Assembly: GCA_009667805.1 (NCBI GenBank)
Contig: CM019066.1
Location: forward strand, 333,008,077 to 333,072,076
Source of the DNA: Leptobrachium leishanense
Lineage: Eukaryota > Chordata > Amphibia > Anura > Megophryidae
Direction of reading: 5' to 3'
DNA: 64,000 nucleotides
Of the stretch, positions 1 to 11,433 are shown piece after piece. The position numbers and the translations under genes are program-made. The notes beneath the pieces are model-generated. The model was not told where the DNA came from. It saw only the letters and a list, made by a program, of their open reading frames with translations, and made no database searches. Each line of letters starts with the position of its first letter. Positions within the stretch are counted from its first letter, which is position 1.

Positions 1-335
1 GGTGGGGGGAGGCCCCGGAGGCTTGGCTGACATCCAAGATGTCAGCCACCTCTGGGAGCTGTTCATGATCCGGCGCCGTATCGCGGACCAGCACCCAAAG
101 GTTTAAAGAGAGGCATCGCTGGAAAGGTCACTCTGATCACAATGATGCCACTTTTTTTTAAAAAAAAAAATCCATACCAATCGGGAAGGAGAGGGGTCCA
201 AACCCCTCTCCCTTTCAGGCACTCTCCCGGCTCCACTGTGGGACCCCGGCTAGAGAGATGAGTATAGGGAGGGAAGAGCCTTAACGACATGACTTAGGTT
301 AGCAACACATGAGCGTTTAACAGAGCGAGGAAGGA
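1..335. other. Unclassified sequence, no gene seen
   Basis: There is no convincing coding frame. A T-run followed by an A-run lies near 149-170. No terminal repeat or target duplication could be paired within this stretch. Confidence 0.5.
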
Positions 336-362
336 ATGTCCGTGAGAGTGGGTGTTCCTTCC

Positions 363-432
363 ACTCAAATCAAATCAAATCAAAATAAGCTTTATTGGCA
401 GGACCAAATACATTTTAGCATTGCCAAAGCAT
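363..432 (-). mobile_element. 3' end of a non-LTR retrotransposon with a TTTGA-repeat tail
   Basis: On the minus strand a segment ending in a CCAATAAAGC-type sequence runs into about four copies of a TTTGA-like unit, seen on the plus strand as repeated ATCAA at 366-385. A short-unit 3' tail right after an AATAAA-type signal is typical of several vertebrate LINE clades. Only about 70 bases are recognisable, so the copy is severely 5'-truncated. The clade cannot be fixed by eye. Confidence 0.45.
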
Positions 433-589
433 ATGGGGAGGAGGGGGGTAGTGGGACATATATATGGGGGGGAATGGGCAAGTCCATGGACATTATCACT
501 CTGTGCGCTCAGTGTACAAAGCGCGAGTCTCCTATGGAGGATTGCGCTTTTGTATCCCTGTCAGCGTCCATCTAGCTTTTTCACGTCCG

Positions 590-754
590 GTGGTTGGCCC
601 TTCCTGTCAAAACGGCACAGACGCAGGGAAGTGTGGTCGCACAAAAGCACTAACTGTGCTCGTGTGCCGCCAGCCTTACCGGGTACGTCTTCGTTCATTA
701 AGTGACCATTTTCGTAGGACGTACCTGGTACGTCCTTAGTCGCTATGGGGTTAA
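590..754. mobile_element. Terminus of a TTAA-targeting DNA element
   Basis: The stretch ends in GGGGTTAA at 747-754 and contains two GTACGTC-type arms in inverted orientation (near 680-690 and 715-735). TTAACCCC followed by a GTAC-rich palindrome is a common end structure of piggyBac-like or Kolobok-like MITEs in frogs. The opposite end was not found, so this is a partial copy. Confidence 0.35.
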
Positions 755-1000
755 TCTATTCAGAGAACGCCGAACTGCACTGAAGTGTCAGTGTAATGCC
801 CTGATTTTCAGTGAGTCAATTTGACAGGTTTAAATAGGCAAATCCCATGCAAATCTAATTTATCATATGTATTTACTCTTTTTTCTTATTCAACCATTAT
901 TCTTTTCATTTTCAGAAAACCGTCTTTTTATTATATGGAACATTTTGCTGTGTATTTTTTCTAAAGATACCATTATTTCCATCATATCGTATAATTTACT
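755..1000. mobile_element. Internal fragment of a CAGGGTTATTC-family element
   Basis: It carries the internal landmarks seen in full copies elsewhere: a CTATTCAGAGAACNCCGAA block, then GACAGGTTTA, then a T-rich segment ending in a TTTTTATTAT block. No terminal repeat is present, so only the interior survives. It lies just upstream of another truncated copy. Confidence 0.45.
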
Positions 1001-1002
1001 AT

Positions 1003-1440
1003 CAGGGTTATTCAAAGAGCTCCGAATTGCTTGAGAACGGTAAGCGAACGCTGAAAATCAGCGTTTGGTTACCTTTCCTGGCCGCAGAGAGCAGGCAATT
1101 CGCCAAATCCTAGCGAATTGCCTGAACATACGGTGCCTATTCGGTGCCTGTTCGAGGGCAGTGAAATCCCCATGAAAAAGCACTGCTTCCGCATTTTATG
1201 CTTTTAAGCATTTTTCTGAATTTTTTTCTTTTTTTTAAAAGTCCGATTTTTTTTTTTTTTAAAGTTTTCTTCTTTTTTCTGTAACAGCCCTCTTTATTAT
1301 CATTCCCTGGACCTCATATGTAAATTTCAGACATTTTCGCTCAGTAGGTTCTTTGCAAACAGCGTTTCATTTTCAAACATTCACACAAACTGTTTTGCTA
1401 ATTTATTCATTGCCTCGTCTGCGGTCTCGGCTGCTTTTTT
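1003..1440. mobile_element. CAGGGTTATTC-family element, truncated at the right
   Basis: It begins with CAGGGTTATTCAAAGAG after TAT, shows the GGCGAATTGCCTG-like internal block and the T-rich segment with CTGTAACAG, then fades near 1440 without the expected GAATAACCCTG end. No coding capacity is visible. Confidence 0.65.
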
Positions 1441-2003
1441 TTTAAAAAAAATTTGATTCCCAATTTTTTTATATTTTTTTTATTCTGTAACAAACCATTT
1501 TTTTTTATAATCCTTTAATATTCACACACATTTTCATGCAATTTTATTGGTTTAAACACCTTTTAGAAGAATAGCAGAGTTCTGTTTTTCTCCCTCGCAA
1601 ATTAATGTATGCGCTGCATTGAAAGACCATAATATCTAAATTTTTCATTATTATTTTCTATTCAATAGTTTTACAACTCATGAAACAATTACCCCAAGCA
1701 CTGGTTTTCCAGGCTGAAGATGTAATAAAAAAGGCATTCTGTCTCCATCCATCAACACACTATAGTTCTATATGGAGCAGCCAACAGATGTATTGTTTAG
1801 AATTTAGTAGAAGATCACTTCTGCCTCCCACAATTTAATCCCACAATGAATGTATTTTTCAATTATATTCAGTTTGGGACCAGTGGTAATCCCTTGAAAT
1901 CATTTTAAATTCATTTTTGTGATATTTCTAACATCAGCGGAGGTTTCTTTTCCCTCAGGTACAGAGATGGATCTAATATTAGCAGGCTCTTGGGGAACTC
2001 TCA
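1441..2003. other. AT-rich unclassified sequence
   Basis: The stretch is AT-rich, with long T-runs around 1430-1510. No coding frame, terminal repeat or tandem array could be supported. Confidence 0.5.
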
Positions 2004-2435
2004 GGCTAGGGTCAGACTGAGGCAGTGCGAACGCGCGTTCTGGCGCACATAATCACGGCCGCACTAGCAGCAGATGACGGGCAATGACAGCCAATATACG
2101 AAGTACGGTCGCACAAAAGTCCGGCCGCGCAACGCAAGTGGAAAATGAACGCATTTTTTCGAGAACGTTAAACCGCTGGTACTGACGTACAGAGTGCGCT
2201 GCGGCCGATGCAGCGTGTGTGCGTGATTAGGAGATGTCAGACGCTGCTAGTGTGCGGCCAACATAACGTTCAAACAGCCGGATTTCCCTAACTTCTTTTC
2301 ACCCATCGTCATGAAATACGTCCAGAATTGCGCATCGTCTGACCACTTAAGCGTATTCCGTGAAAAAATGCGTGCGCACGCATCGACGTACATTTTGACG
2401 GTGGCCGCAGAAAATGCGCTCATCTGTCCCTAGCC
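2004..2435. mobile_element. PIF/Harbinger-like MITE, copy 1
   Basis: The ends read GGCTAGGGTCAGAC and its imperfect inverse CTGTCCCTAGCC, flanked by the direct duplication TCA (2001-2003 and 2436-2438). A 3-bp target duplication with GG-starting inverted repeats fits PIF/Harbinger elements; the usual target is TWA, so TCA may be a mutated or alternative site. The interior is CpG-rich and noncoding. Confidence 0.7.
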
Positions 2436-2895
2436 TCAGATATGAAGCCCCAGCTTGTTATGGAAATGCTGCAGGAATTAACTAAAACAAATTATTTCAG
2501 ATGCAGCTCTCTTGTTAGATAAAAAAATATGTGACTGTAGGAGCTTGGAATGTCAGTATGTCTATGAATGCGGGAGTGTATTTATATGGAGTGTTATGTA
2601 TTTGAATGCAGAATGGGTTAGAATGTTACTTGTCTGTGTACACAGGGGTGAACATCTCTGTGTGCATATTGTGTTCTGCAAATGTATGATTGTTTTTTTT
2701 TCTCACTTGTCTGTCATTTCATTATGTGAGACCCTGGTTTGACTTGCTGTAAGAAAATTTCTGTTGTTTACATTTTCATATATCTAATTGGGTACAAGTA
2801 AAGTTAGACACCCACATCTGGGCCCTTGCAATATTTGGCAAAAACAAAGAACCCTATTTTGCCGTTGACGCTAAAAAGCCAACAGTAAGGGATAA
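2436..2895. other. Unclassified spacer between two related MITEs
   Basis: About 460 bases separate two copies of the same MITE family in the same orientation. The small open frame at 2512-2742 has no recognisable similarity and lies in GT-rich DNA. Nothing else is supported. Confidence 0.45.
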
Positions 2896-3319
2896 GGCTA
2901 AGGTCTGACTAACGCAGTATTAACGTGCGTTTAGCCGCACTAAATCACGGCCGCGCTAGCAGCAAATAACGTCCAATGCCGGGCAGCATACGAAGAAAGG
3001 CCGCAGAAAAGTGCGGCTGCGCAACGCAAGTGGCAAACGAACGCATTTTTTCGAGAACTTGATACCGCTAGTACTGACGTACAGAGTGCGCTGCGTCCGC
3101 TAGCGGCGTGTGTGCGTGATTAGGAGACGTCAGATGCTGCTAATGTCCGGCCTACATAACGTCCAGACACAAAAAGTGTTTTATTGATAACCGTACAAAA
3201 TCACGGACGAAAATGTGCAACGTATGACCGCTATCGCGTATTCCGTAAAAAATGTGTCCATTCATTCGAACGCACTTTTTCACGGACAACGCGAAAAATG
3301 CATTAGCCTGACCCTAGCC
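2896..3319. mobile_element. PIF/Harbinger-like MITE, copy 2
   Basis: The ends are GGCTAAGGTCTGAC and GACCCTAGCC, with TAA directly repeated on both sides (2893-2895 and 3320-3322). The interior is similar to the copy at 2004-2435, including the ATCACGGCCGC block and a TCGAGAAC block. No transposase is encoded. Confidence 0.75.
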
Positions 3320-3652
3320 TAAAACTGGGATGAAACGGCGGCGCAGACAGATCCCACCAGTGTCACCACGTGGTGCAGCAGGTATCGGCCATGGAGTCCA
3401 CAGAAGTCTCCTGCTGTTCGTGGTGAGAGAAAAAACAGCGAATTGTGTTGCCTTCTCCACCATGGGATTAGAGAGTATGTGATTTTTTTTTGGGGGGGTC
3501 ATTCTTAGTGAGTGAAGCGATTTTGCAAATGCACAGTCCCGTAACACCAGGTTTCAGGAATCTGTATCAGAACTGACGAATGAGGTAAAGTGGAATAGCT
3601 TGTTCTAATTCCAGGTGCAACTTAACGCCTCCTGTACAAGGTACAGGACACA
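3320..3652. other. Unclassified sequence
   Basis: No coding frame, RNA gene or pairable terminal repeat was found. A G-run occurs near 3490. Confidence 0.4.
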
Positions 3653-3660
3653 TTAGACAG

Positions 3661-3854
3661 CAGTGTCTCCAAAACCTGTCCTCAGGACCCCCTAACAGGC
3701 CAGATTTTGCAGATCACCTTGAGGAAATACAAACTGAATCCTGCAATCACTGAGCAGCAAATCAAATCACCTGTGCTGTGCTTCACATACCTGACAAACC
3801 TGACAAGGTGGAGGGTCCACTCCTGACTCCTGAGGACAGGTTTGGGAAACACTG
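3661..3854. mobile_element. hAT MITE (CAGTGTTTCC family), copy 1
   Basis: The ends are CAGTGTCTCC and GGGAAACACTG. The 8-bp flanks ttagacag (3653-3660) and ctatacag (3855-3862) agree at six of eight positions, as expected for an old hAT duplication. The interior has the CAATCACTGAGCAGCAAAT block shared by all members in this window. It is noncoding. Confidence 0.8.
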
Positions 3855-3862
3855 CTATACAG

Positions 3863-5861
3863 CAAGGATGCGCTTTGTCTGAGCTGCAAGCAAAGCTTGC
3901 GACAAAAGCAGAAGAACTTGTCCAGTCCTTAGGATATTCCCTGGATTCGATCTGTATTGTCAGGATCCGTGCCTGCATGTGTAAGGATCATTGCCTGCAT
4001 ATGGGCAGATACCAGAAAAGTGCTGCCCTCATTCCAAACCAGCGCATTCACAGTTAAACACAGGTTAAACACCACACCCCTGCCCGAAGAAAGGTCCACT
4101 CCCCCCCCTGTCCAACTTGGCTCTGCATTGAGCGTCTAATCATGCTAGAGTTGATACCGACTGCTATCCTGTTCATGATGTACCAGACCCTCTGCTTGCC
4201 TACCAATTGCCACCCTGTACCAACCCTTGACCATGGATCGCCCTTTGACTATTCTCACTGGACTACCCCTTGTACTGCACCACGGATTTCCCCCTGTGTC
4301 TGTTAACCAAAGGTACCACCTGTTTATCCCTGCTGTGTGTCCCTGCACACTGGGCTCAGACCCCCTAAACCTGAACTTGGGTCCCACCACGGCACATGCT
4401 AGGTGCCACCCTGACATGTATATTTGCTCTAGCCAATATTCTGTTAATTGCAAGCGGGGAATAGTGCCTGAAGGATAAGTCTAAAGTGTGACTCCTCCAT
4501 TTACTTACTGTACGACATTATGACCCTCTTACTGGCTTTACTCTTTAAGGATCGAGGACAATTAAAACAAAAGGCAAGTGCAAGTAAATTATTACATTGT
4601 ATGTAAAACAAACCATTCACAGAAAACGATTGGCTTGGGAAAAGCTAACACAATACCATGGACAATAAGAAGGTTCAAGGGGGAAAAACACAAATGATTA
4701 CAATGCCAAAATATATAAAATACAATCCGCAACACACAACCAAAGTACACAAGAATGCAATCCACAATATCTTAATGAAACCCCCAGATATTGTATAACA
4801 CACAACGAACAATACTTAATACTCGAGCGAAACTCGTTTACACTAACCCTAGAAAAAGATCGAAAGTCCGTGGGAAATGTTTCATTCTCACTCTCTTCAG
4901 GTGTTCCGGACCCTTAATTATTTTTTACCAGAAACCTTTGGCACATCCGATGACCAAGATTGATAATTCCCATAACATTTATAAAAAAAAAATTTGTTAA
5001 ATCTCAATTTGTTTTTAAAAAAACAACATGATTTCTTACATTTCCAAACCAAAATAAAATATGCGGAACTGCCGAGAGTACGTCAAGATTAAATTAAGTG
5101 GGAATGTGAAATCTCTGCCTCACCTATATGATTGCTGCGGCCATGAAATATCTCTATAGTTTAGTAATTGCTAGTTATGTTTGCAGCAGCTTTAGCTGTT
5201 ACAAGTTGTATATGTAAATAGAATTTGTAATGTTATAATATATTTAGAAGTGCATAAGCTACATATTGTTTATTTTGTTTTCTAGACAATTTTATCTCAC
5301 AGGCAGGAATATCTGTCCCTTCTACTCCAGTAGGTCTGATCTGTATTATCCAAATGTGAAGCGCTGTGGAATATGTTGGTGCTATATATTTACTAGATAA
5401 TGTTATTTAAAATCTATATATTTGTTTACAGTTTTGGTCCATTTTTGTAATGAGTGGAGTGTGGTCACGCTGCTCTAACACTGTAAAATATTCAACTGCC
5501 AAAACAATGTAATGCATTACATCACAAATGAACTCATGCAGGATTTGTCTGATACATGCTTTGGGTGAGATTAGGAAAGTGGGATAATGAAGTTCTGTCT
5601 TCGAGCGTATCTTGTAAATGGGCACATCGGTGCCCTGGGCCATTTTGACTTGTGGCCCTCTGTAGTGCACGAACACGAAAGCATCATTAGTGTCAGGGCA
5701 TTTCTCCAAGATTTTTATCTTTTATAAATTGCTTTCTTATAGAACAACAGTGTGTTTATAAACGTCTGAGAGATCAAGGCTCTGCTGATAAAAACACTCG
5801 AAGTCAAATAGTACTTCAAGTTTTGCTGTCTCATTTTTTTTCTGCAACAATAATGGATTTA
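3863..5861. other. Unclassified 2-kb intergenic stretch
   Basis: Several short open frames exist on both strands, the longest about 100 codons (4145-4453 and 5407-5709, minus). None shows a recognisable domain, and base composition does not change at their edges. A C-rich segment near 4080-4110 and an AAAAAATTTG-type run near 4980 are the only compositional marks. Confidence 0.45.
5325..5395 (+). mobile_element. LINE-like 3' tail fragment (GCGCTNTGGAA type)
   Basis: The segment reads as an AGCGCTGTGGAATATGTTGG-type sequence followed by a GCTATATATTT end. The same signature is clearer at 18440-18485. This end is frequent in frog genomes, and I take it as a retroelement 3' end without being able to name the family. 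Confidence 0.3.
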
Positions 5862-6130
5862 GGCCGGGTGCACACTAGGGTATTCTTCTGCGCACTAGCG
5901 CGCGTTGAAACACACTTATCGGCGTCTGTCAGAGCGTTGTGATGCTGCGACGGGGCCGGTCACATGCTTGTGTGCGCGCATTACGAGCGCGCGTAGCATG
6001 CGTGCGTCTAGAGATCCTCCCCGTCGATGCGCTAGGATGCTCGTCGACGGGACTGCAAAGCCAAGCACTCAGCCATTCCAATGCCTCTCAATGCAAATTC
6101 ATGGAGTGGCATTGATTGATCGATCATTGC
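5862..6130. mobile_element. One-ended foldback/PIF-like element fragment
   Basis: It starts with GGCCGGGTGCACACTAGGG after TTA, close to the terminus of the complete foldback element at 59916-60212. It continues with CpG-rich GCGCGC segments and a GTCGACGGG-like piece. The matching right terminus is absent, so the copy appears broken. Confidence 0.45.
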
Positions 6131-6285
6131 TGCACTAGTACCTGTGTAGGGCTGATCAGAACCACTGAAGACTGTTCCCGCAAAAGCAGACTGACAGCAT
6201 TCCGCTATGGAAGGCTGTCATAGCCTGCCTGGACATCCAAGGAGTGGGAATTGTGAGCGGGAGGATACCTAGCAAATCATTACAA

Positions 6286-6340
6286 ATTAACTAAAGTGGT
6301 TTGGTCATGGTCAGTACAGTGTTCCTTTAGGCTTGATGTC
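6286..6340. mobile_element. Terminus resembling T2/Kolobok-type MITEs
   Basis: On the minus strand this reads CTAAAGGAACACTGTACTG. A terminus of the form TTAAAGG followed by an AACACT-type sequence is known for T2-type MITEs in Xenopus. Only one end is visible, so the call is weak. Confidence 0.25.
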
Positions 6341-6363
6341 ATGGACTATAGCCCTGACATTAT

Positions 6364-7246
6364 CAGAGTTATTCAAAGAGATTAGAAAAGTCACCTCACG
6401 TTCGATGACTTTTCGTTTCCTGCACTTTGGGGCGATTCGCTGATCCTAGTTCGCCGACCCTGCGGTGTATTCAGCAAGCACCGCAGGGCCCCAGTAGTGC
6501 AGGGAAAACCCGCCGAACACTCACCGCAAAACCTGCCGAACACTCCCTATAGCCCACAAAACAGCTGGATTAACCCTGCTGAACACGCCGGAGGAACCCG
6601 AGCAGCCGCCGATCAGAGCGCAGAGCAGCCACTGGAAAAAGCCGACACCGCAGATGAATGGAGTGAAAAAAAAAAAAAAACGTACGCTTGAATGTTTGAA
6701 AAGTGAAACGCTGTTTGCAAAGAAACTACTGAAGGAAATGTCTGAAATTTACATATTAAGTTCCAATGAATGATAATAAAAAGGGCTGTTACAGGAAAAA
6801 GAAGAAACTATTTAAAAAAAAAACGGAAAAAAAGGTTTTGCAAACAAATCCGAAAAATGACTAGAAGATCCTAAAAAAACTCTAAACATAAAGAGACTTT
6901 TTACTGCAGAATAAAATAAGAAACGGTTTATTAGATATTAAATTAAAACGGGAATATTTTTAACATTTGAAGCCTATGGGATTCGCCTGAATAAACCTGA
7001 CGAATTAAACCACCGAATGACAGGGCATTTCGGCAACTTTTCACTGCTGGTTTTGTGTTCTCTGAATAGACAAAGCATTGCTTCTCTATGGGGAATAACG
7101 GCCCTCGAACAGGCACCGAACAGGCACCGTATGTGCAGGCAATTCGCCAGTCTCTGAATAGTCGAATGGCCAGGAAAGGTAACCGAACACTGATTTTCAG
7201 TGTACAGTTACATTTCGGGGCCAGATCGACTCTTTGAATAACCCTG
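6364..7246. mobile_element. CAGGGTTATTC-family element, near full length
   Basis: The left end TCAGAGTTATTCAAAGAG and right end CTCTTTGAATAACCCTGA are flanked by TA, consistent with a TA target. The interior holds AAACGCTGTTTGCAAAGAAA, a GGGCTGTTACAG block, an A-rich segment, and an ACGGTTTATTAGATATTGAA-like block. No transposase frame remains. The minus frame at 6943-7305 is a shadow of the terminal region. Confidence 0.75.
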
Positions 7247-7780
7247 ATATTCACTTGTAAAAACTGTTGTAGCATCTCGGGTGTCATGCCTGTGGTGATA
7301 ATCACCTTCTGGAGCCCAATTGCAAGTGAAATTTGTTTGCAGCAAAATCATATAATTTGCAATGATGTAGCATAGCTCCAGATTGCGTTAACATGATCTT
7401 GTTAATTGCTGTGTCTGCTACTGCTGATCTTGTATACACAATCCTGGCAGCTACGGGGTTAATTGTAGCAAGTGGTGCAATCAAAGGCAAAAAAAAATGA
7501 ATGACTTGTTCTATTTTTGTGAACATTTCCTATGTCTAAGATATGCTTTCATTTAGACAACACAACCACCAGGGATACATCCTTGTTTAAAGCTGTCCAG
7601 AAAATAGTATTCACAGGTTCATAGAAGATGCCACAGGATCCAAAATAAACATATTATGATACAAACACCCCCCCGCAAAAAAAAAATCAGGGATCACGCT
7701 AAACAAAAATAAACTTTAATAGGGCAATACACAATATATACACAAAGATGCGCCCCTGCCAAACTGATACTCATAAGATG
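7247..7780. other. Unclassified sequence
   Basis: No gene or pairable repeat found. A C-run and an A-run adjoin near 7670-7690. Confidence 0.4.
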
Positions 7781-7788
7781 GTATAGAC

Positions 7789-7970
7789 CAGTGTTTCCCT
7801 AACCCCTCCTCAGGACCAGCTGACGGGCCAGGTTTGTCAGATATCTGTAGCACAGCACAGGTGATAGGATTTGTTGCTCAGTGATTGCAGCATTCAGCCT
7901 GTATTTCCCCAAGGTGATCCTTAAAACCTGACCTGTTAGAGGGTCCTGAGGACAGGTTTGGGAAACACTG
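7789..7970. mobile_element. hAT MITE (CAGTGTTTCC family), copy 2
   Basis: The element starts CAGTGTTTCCC and ends GGGAAACACTG, with a perfect 8-bp duplication gtatagac at 7781-7788 and 7971-7978. This exact duplication makes it the best-preserved member in the window and fixes the superfamily as hAT. Noncoding. Confidence 0.9.
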
Positions 7971-8983
7971 GTATAGACCATAATGCACATCAATATTATT
8001 GACAGCCTCCACGTCTTCCTTCACTCTGCAATGCCTTGGATTAAGCTGGACGAAAAAGGAAACAAAGGGATCCCTAACATGAAGAAGGGTTAACCTCAAT
8101 ATGAGGCAGGGCTGGCCCGACCATGGAGCGGTTTGGATCAACCTCTCCGAGCAGCAAATTGTGAGCGGCAAAGTTTGACAACGAGCCCCTGCACTATTTT
8201 TTTATTTATCAGCACCGCTGTGCTGGCATCTCTTGGAGGCTGGCGCAGTGAACATTCCCGTCATCCCATGCTGGACTTGAGCAATGGCAAACTCTGACCT
8301 GACCGCTGGCGCTCATTGACTGTGTCCGAGTCTCTGACACAGTCAGCTGACTGCCGGCAGTCAGCTGACCGGTCATCAGAGATCGCCGGTGTGCGAGTCC
8401 AGCGGCAGCGTGGGACGTGTTCTGCATTACCGCCATAAAAAGACCTAAACCGGTGCTGCATCCTGATCCAGACTGCACCTATTCTATTGTTTCCCCATAC
8501 CTCTGGCTTAGCGTTGCTGCAAATCTATTCCATGATACATATGGTTAATTAAGCACTGGCTGCATCCAATAAATGACTGTGCCGCCCAACAGCCTATGCT
8601 CAATCATTGTAGTTCCATATCTCCTAGTGAGAGGTCCTACAAATTGCTGCTCCTCAAGACCCTGTTTGCTAATCCTCCTATCAAGAACCTTACTGCTTTA
8701 TTTTACCGTTGCCGAACCTTGCTTGCCCTGGATTACCCATATGATCGTTGCCTCTGTACCTACCTGGAACTCTACCGCTTATACCATTGCCGAACCTGCC
8801 TGTATCTGGACTATACATTTGACCGCTGCCCGCCTACAGACTCTTTGCTTGGACTTGACACTACCCAAAGGACTTATATCCAGTAAATCGCCTTTATATT
8901 CCTTGATAAACCTGCAACACCGCAGATTGGGCTCACAAACTTGCTTAACTGGTGCCGTCCCGGAACCAGCTCCTGACATACTG

Positions 8984-9078
8984 TGAGTGTGATTGCAGTG
9001 GAATCTGTGATACGCTAATACGCACTATACATTGCTGTGAGTTTTATTGCAGTGGAGCTCTGTTATACACACATACGT
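8984..9078 (+). repeat. Two degenerate units of the 55-bp minisatellite
   Basis: The units contain CTGTGATAC, a CATAC-like segment, ATTGCTGTGAGTTTTATTGC and GTGGAGCTCTGT. These are the same blocks that form the longer array at 38734-39140. Two unit starts are visible here. Confidence 0.7.
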
Positions 9079-9080
9079 AA

Positions 9081-9402
9081 AGGGAATCCACAAGGTAGAG
9101 GAAGGGAGTATATTTAAACGGAAACAAAGTAGCAAAACAAGAGGACATAGTCTTAGATTAGAGGGGCAAAGGTTTAAAAGTAACATCAGGAAGCATTATT
9201 TTACTGAGAGGGTGGTGGATACATGGAACAGCCTTCCAGTTGAAGTGGTAGAGGCCAAAACAGTAATTGAATTTAAGCAGGCATGGGATAGGCATAAGGC
9301 TATCCTAAACAAAAGATAAATCCAGGTAAAGTATCCATGTAATTGGGCAGACTAGATGGGCCGAAAGGTTCTTATCTGCCGACATTTTTCTATGTTTCTA
9401 TT
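9081..9402 (+). pseudogene. LINE ORF2 C-terminus and 3' end (L2/CR1-like)
   Basis: The frame 9047-9319 contains a run of residues typical of the C-terminal end of LINE reverse transcriptase proteins: KTRGHSLRLE, then a block RKHYFTERVVDTWNSLP, and a FKQAWDRH-like end before the stop. After the stop comes a short 3' region with GACTAGATGGGCCGAAAGG and an end of repeated TTTCTATG-like units near 9388-9402. Such a short-repeat tail fits the CR1/L2 group. The first 15 or so codons belong to the upstream minisatellite, so the copy is 5'-truncated and has no reverse-transcriptase core. It is a dead fragment nested in a hAT element. Confidence 0.75.
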
Positions 9403-9487
9403 TCACGTGTTTTTTGGTTTTTTTGGGGGGCATCATTTCATCCATCGCTCCAGGCAGCACAGTGGCTTGGTCGGCCCTGATAGGAGG

Positions 9488-9838
9488 GAAATAAAGACAG
9501 TTATGCCAATAGGGTAAAATCACAGATTTATTATGAACAGCGAGTATATAAATATATATCCAATTAATATTTTCACTAATTGTGACTTTGCCACGGATAT
9601 CTAGAAAGAAAATGTCCATACTAGTCTTTAACTAGTGTCAGTGAGTTGAGTGGGGCACTTCCACACCAGAACCCTGGGCATTGCCATCTTGTAATAGAGC
9701 TTTGTGCCATACTTTGTCTCTTGTCTTGGCGCCAGTTTGTCCGTGTTGGCTCTGAGTCGTCCACTGTCGCATCCGATTGCCATGGATCCAAGATAGGAAG
9801 CTGTCATGATGTATTTTATAGTGGAATGCAAATAGTAT
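9488..9838. other. Unclassified sequence
   Basis: No feature supported. The short frames here show no domain. Confidence 0.4.
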
Positions 9839-9846
9839 ATTGTCAC

Positions 9847-11083
9847 TAGGGATGAGCTGTTCGGTTCGATCGGTTCGGAGTTCGATTCAAACATTGCATG
9901 TTCGCGAACTACGAACATTTCCACGTGTTCGCCGCATGTTCACCCACATTGCACCACAATGGACCACAATGCACTTTTCCACTGGCCTGAAGCTTGTAAT
10001 TGGCTACAGCCTGCATCTGACCACAGTTCAGGTGCAAGACTATGCCAATCACGGCTCAATCATGGGCTCACAAAGCTAAGTCCCGCAGCACACTATATAA
10101 GGCGTCCCTTGCAGCCCCAGCACATGTTTTTTGAGAGGAGATTGTTCGTGTGTGTTCTCACTGTCAGTCTGCCAGCAGCTATTGGGGGGGGGGGTCTCGT
10201 TTCCACAAAATATCTGGGAATTGTTGTAATCTTTGTGTTCTCACTGCCACCAGCAATTTTGGGGGTCAGTCATTTATACAAAATATCTGGGAATTGTTCT
10301 AATCTGTGTGTTCTCACTGCCACCAACTATTTTGGGGGTCAGTAATTTATACAAAATATCTGGGAATTGTTCTAATCTGTGTGTTCTCACTGCCAGCAGC
10401 TATTGTGGGGGTCCTATCATTTTAATATTGGACCGCAGGGTCCAACCCTGCACTCTTCCACAATACCACAGAGGGGTTACGGTGTGAAGGCACTTGCTGT
10501 TGCTGCCACCAAAGGCCCAATTTTAAAGCACCTATTGTTACTTTCATCCAAAGCCTGCATAAGTTTCACCATAATTTAGCCAAAAAAACACAACTTGTTC
10601 TGCGTGTCCTAAAATGTCTCCTCTTTTAATACAGACTGCCGCCCCAAGCAGTTGTTTATGAATAGATTAAAGGAAAACCGTTTACCGCCATTTGAAATGT
10701 CATTTTTTTGTTTTTAAATGTTTCTATACATCCTACAAATCCGCCACTTCACGGACAGGTTATGGGGACCACCTAGGCACGATACTTGAAGGAATTTTTC
10801 GTTTTTATTTTTAACCCTTATTTCATGGAAAACTCACTGTTCCTTTTAAAAATGTTTTTTTTTTAAAAACTTTTTGTCCTTGTTTCCTGTCCCCCAGGGC
10901 ACTACCTGGACCCCCATACACCTTTTATGGCAAATATCTTGCATATATGCCCTCTTGGAGGGCACTTTAAAAATCGAACTTTTGAGTCCCATTGACTTGC
11001 ATTGAGTTCGGTTCGTGTTCGCGTTCGAACTTTTGAAATTGTTCGAATGCGAACCGTACACAGGGGTGTTCGGCTCATCCCTA
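9847..11083. mobile_element. hAT element (TAGGGATGAGC family), copy 1
   Basis: Inverted ends TAGGGATGAGC and GCTCATCCCTA are flanked by a perfect 8-bp duplication attgtcac (9839-9846 and 11084-11091). Subterminal regions are rich in short TTCG/CGAA motifs in both orientations (9860-9930 and 10980-11070), a typical place for transposase binding repeats. It has an internal tandem repeat at 10152-10405. No transposase frame is found. Confidence 0.85.
10152..10405 (+). repeat. ~73-bp tandem repeat inside a hAT element, about 3.5 units
   Basis: GTGTTCTCACTGNCA starts recur near 10152, 10235, 10307 and 10381. Each unit ends with AAAATATCTGGGAATTGTT. The array creates overlapping open frames that look alike in sequence and should not be read as a gene. 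Confidence 0.8.
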
Positions 11084-11433
11084 ATTGTCACAATAAAAGC
11101 CCATGTAAATGACGAAACCCCTTAAAACCCATAAACTTGGATAATATCTTTTCGTTAAAAAAAAATAAAGAATGTAGGTCCTAAAATGAATTGCACTATC
11201 CATGCCTCAATGGATAATCTCCATTCAACCAAAGAACTGCTTCTTAAAATAAACAAAGAACGCATACTAGAATAAACACACAAGCATATTTTTTTAAAAT
11301 CTAGATGCTTAAAGGTGTTACTCAGGGGTCTCAAAGTACCGGCCCGCGGGCCATTTGTGGCTGGCGGACAGGTTACAAATGGCCCGCAGAATACAGGTGT
11401 AGCGCTGTGTTTAAATTTGTCCTTCTGCAATTA

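Larger units (their letters stand above)
8107..9479. mobile_element. Composite hAT element carrying a minisatellite and a LINE 3' end
   Basis: The left end CAGGGCTGGCCCGACCA and the right end TTGGTCGGCCCTG are imperfect inverted repeats. The 8-bp flanks atatgagg (8099-8106) and ataggagg (9480-9487) match at seven positions. Inside are a C/T-rich segment with two related ~77-bp units (about 8700-8850), two units of a 55-bp repeat (8984-9078) and a LINE 3' end (9081-9402). No hAT transposase is seen. Confidence 0.6.

Noticed and set aside
5407..5709. 100-codon minus frame
   Set aside because: No recognisable domain or supporting context; length is within chance for the window.
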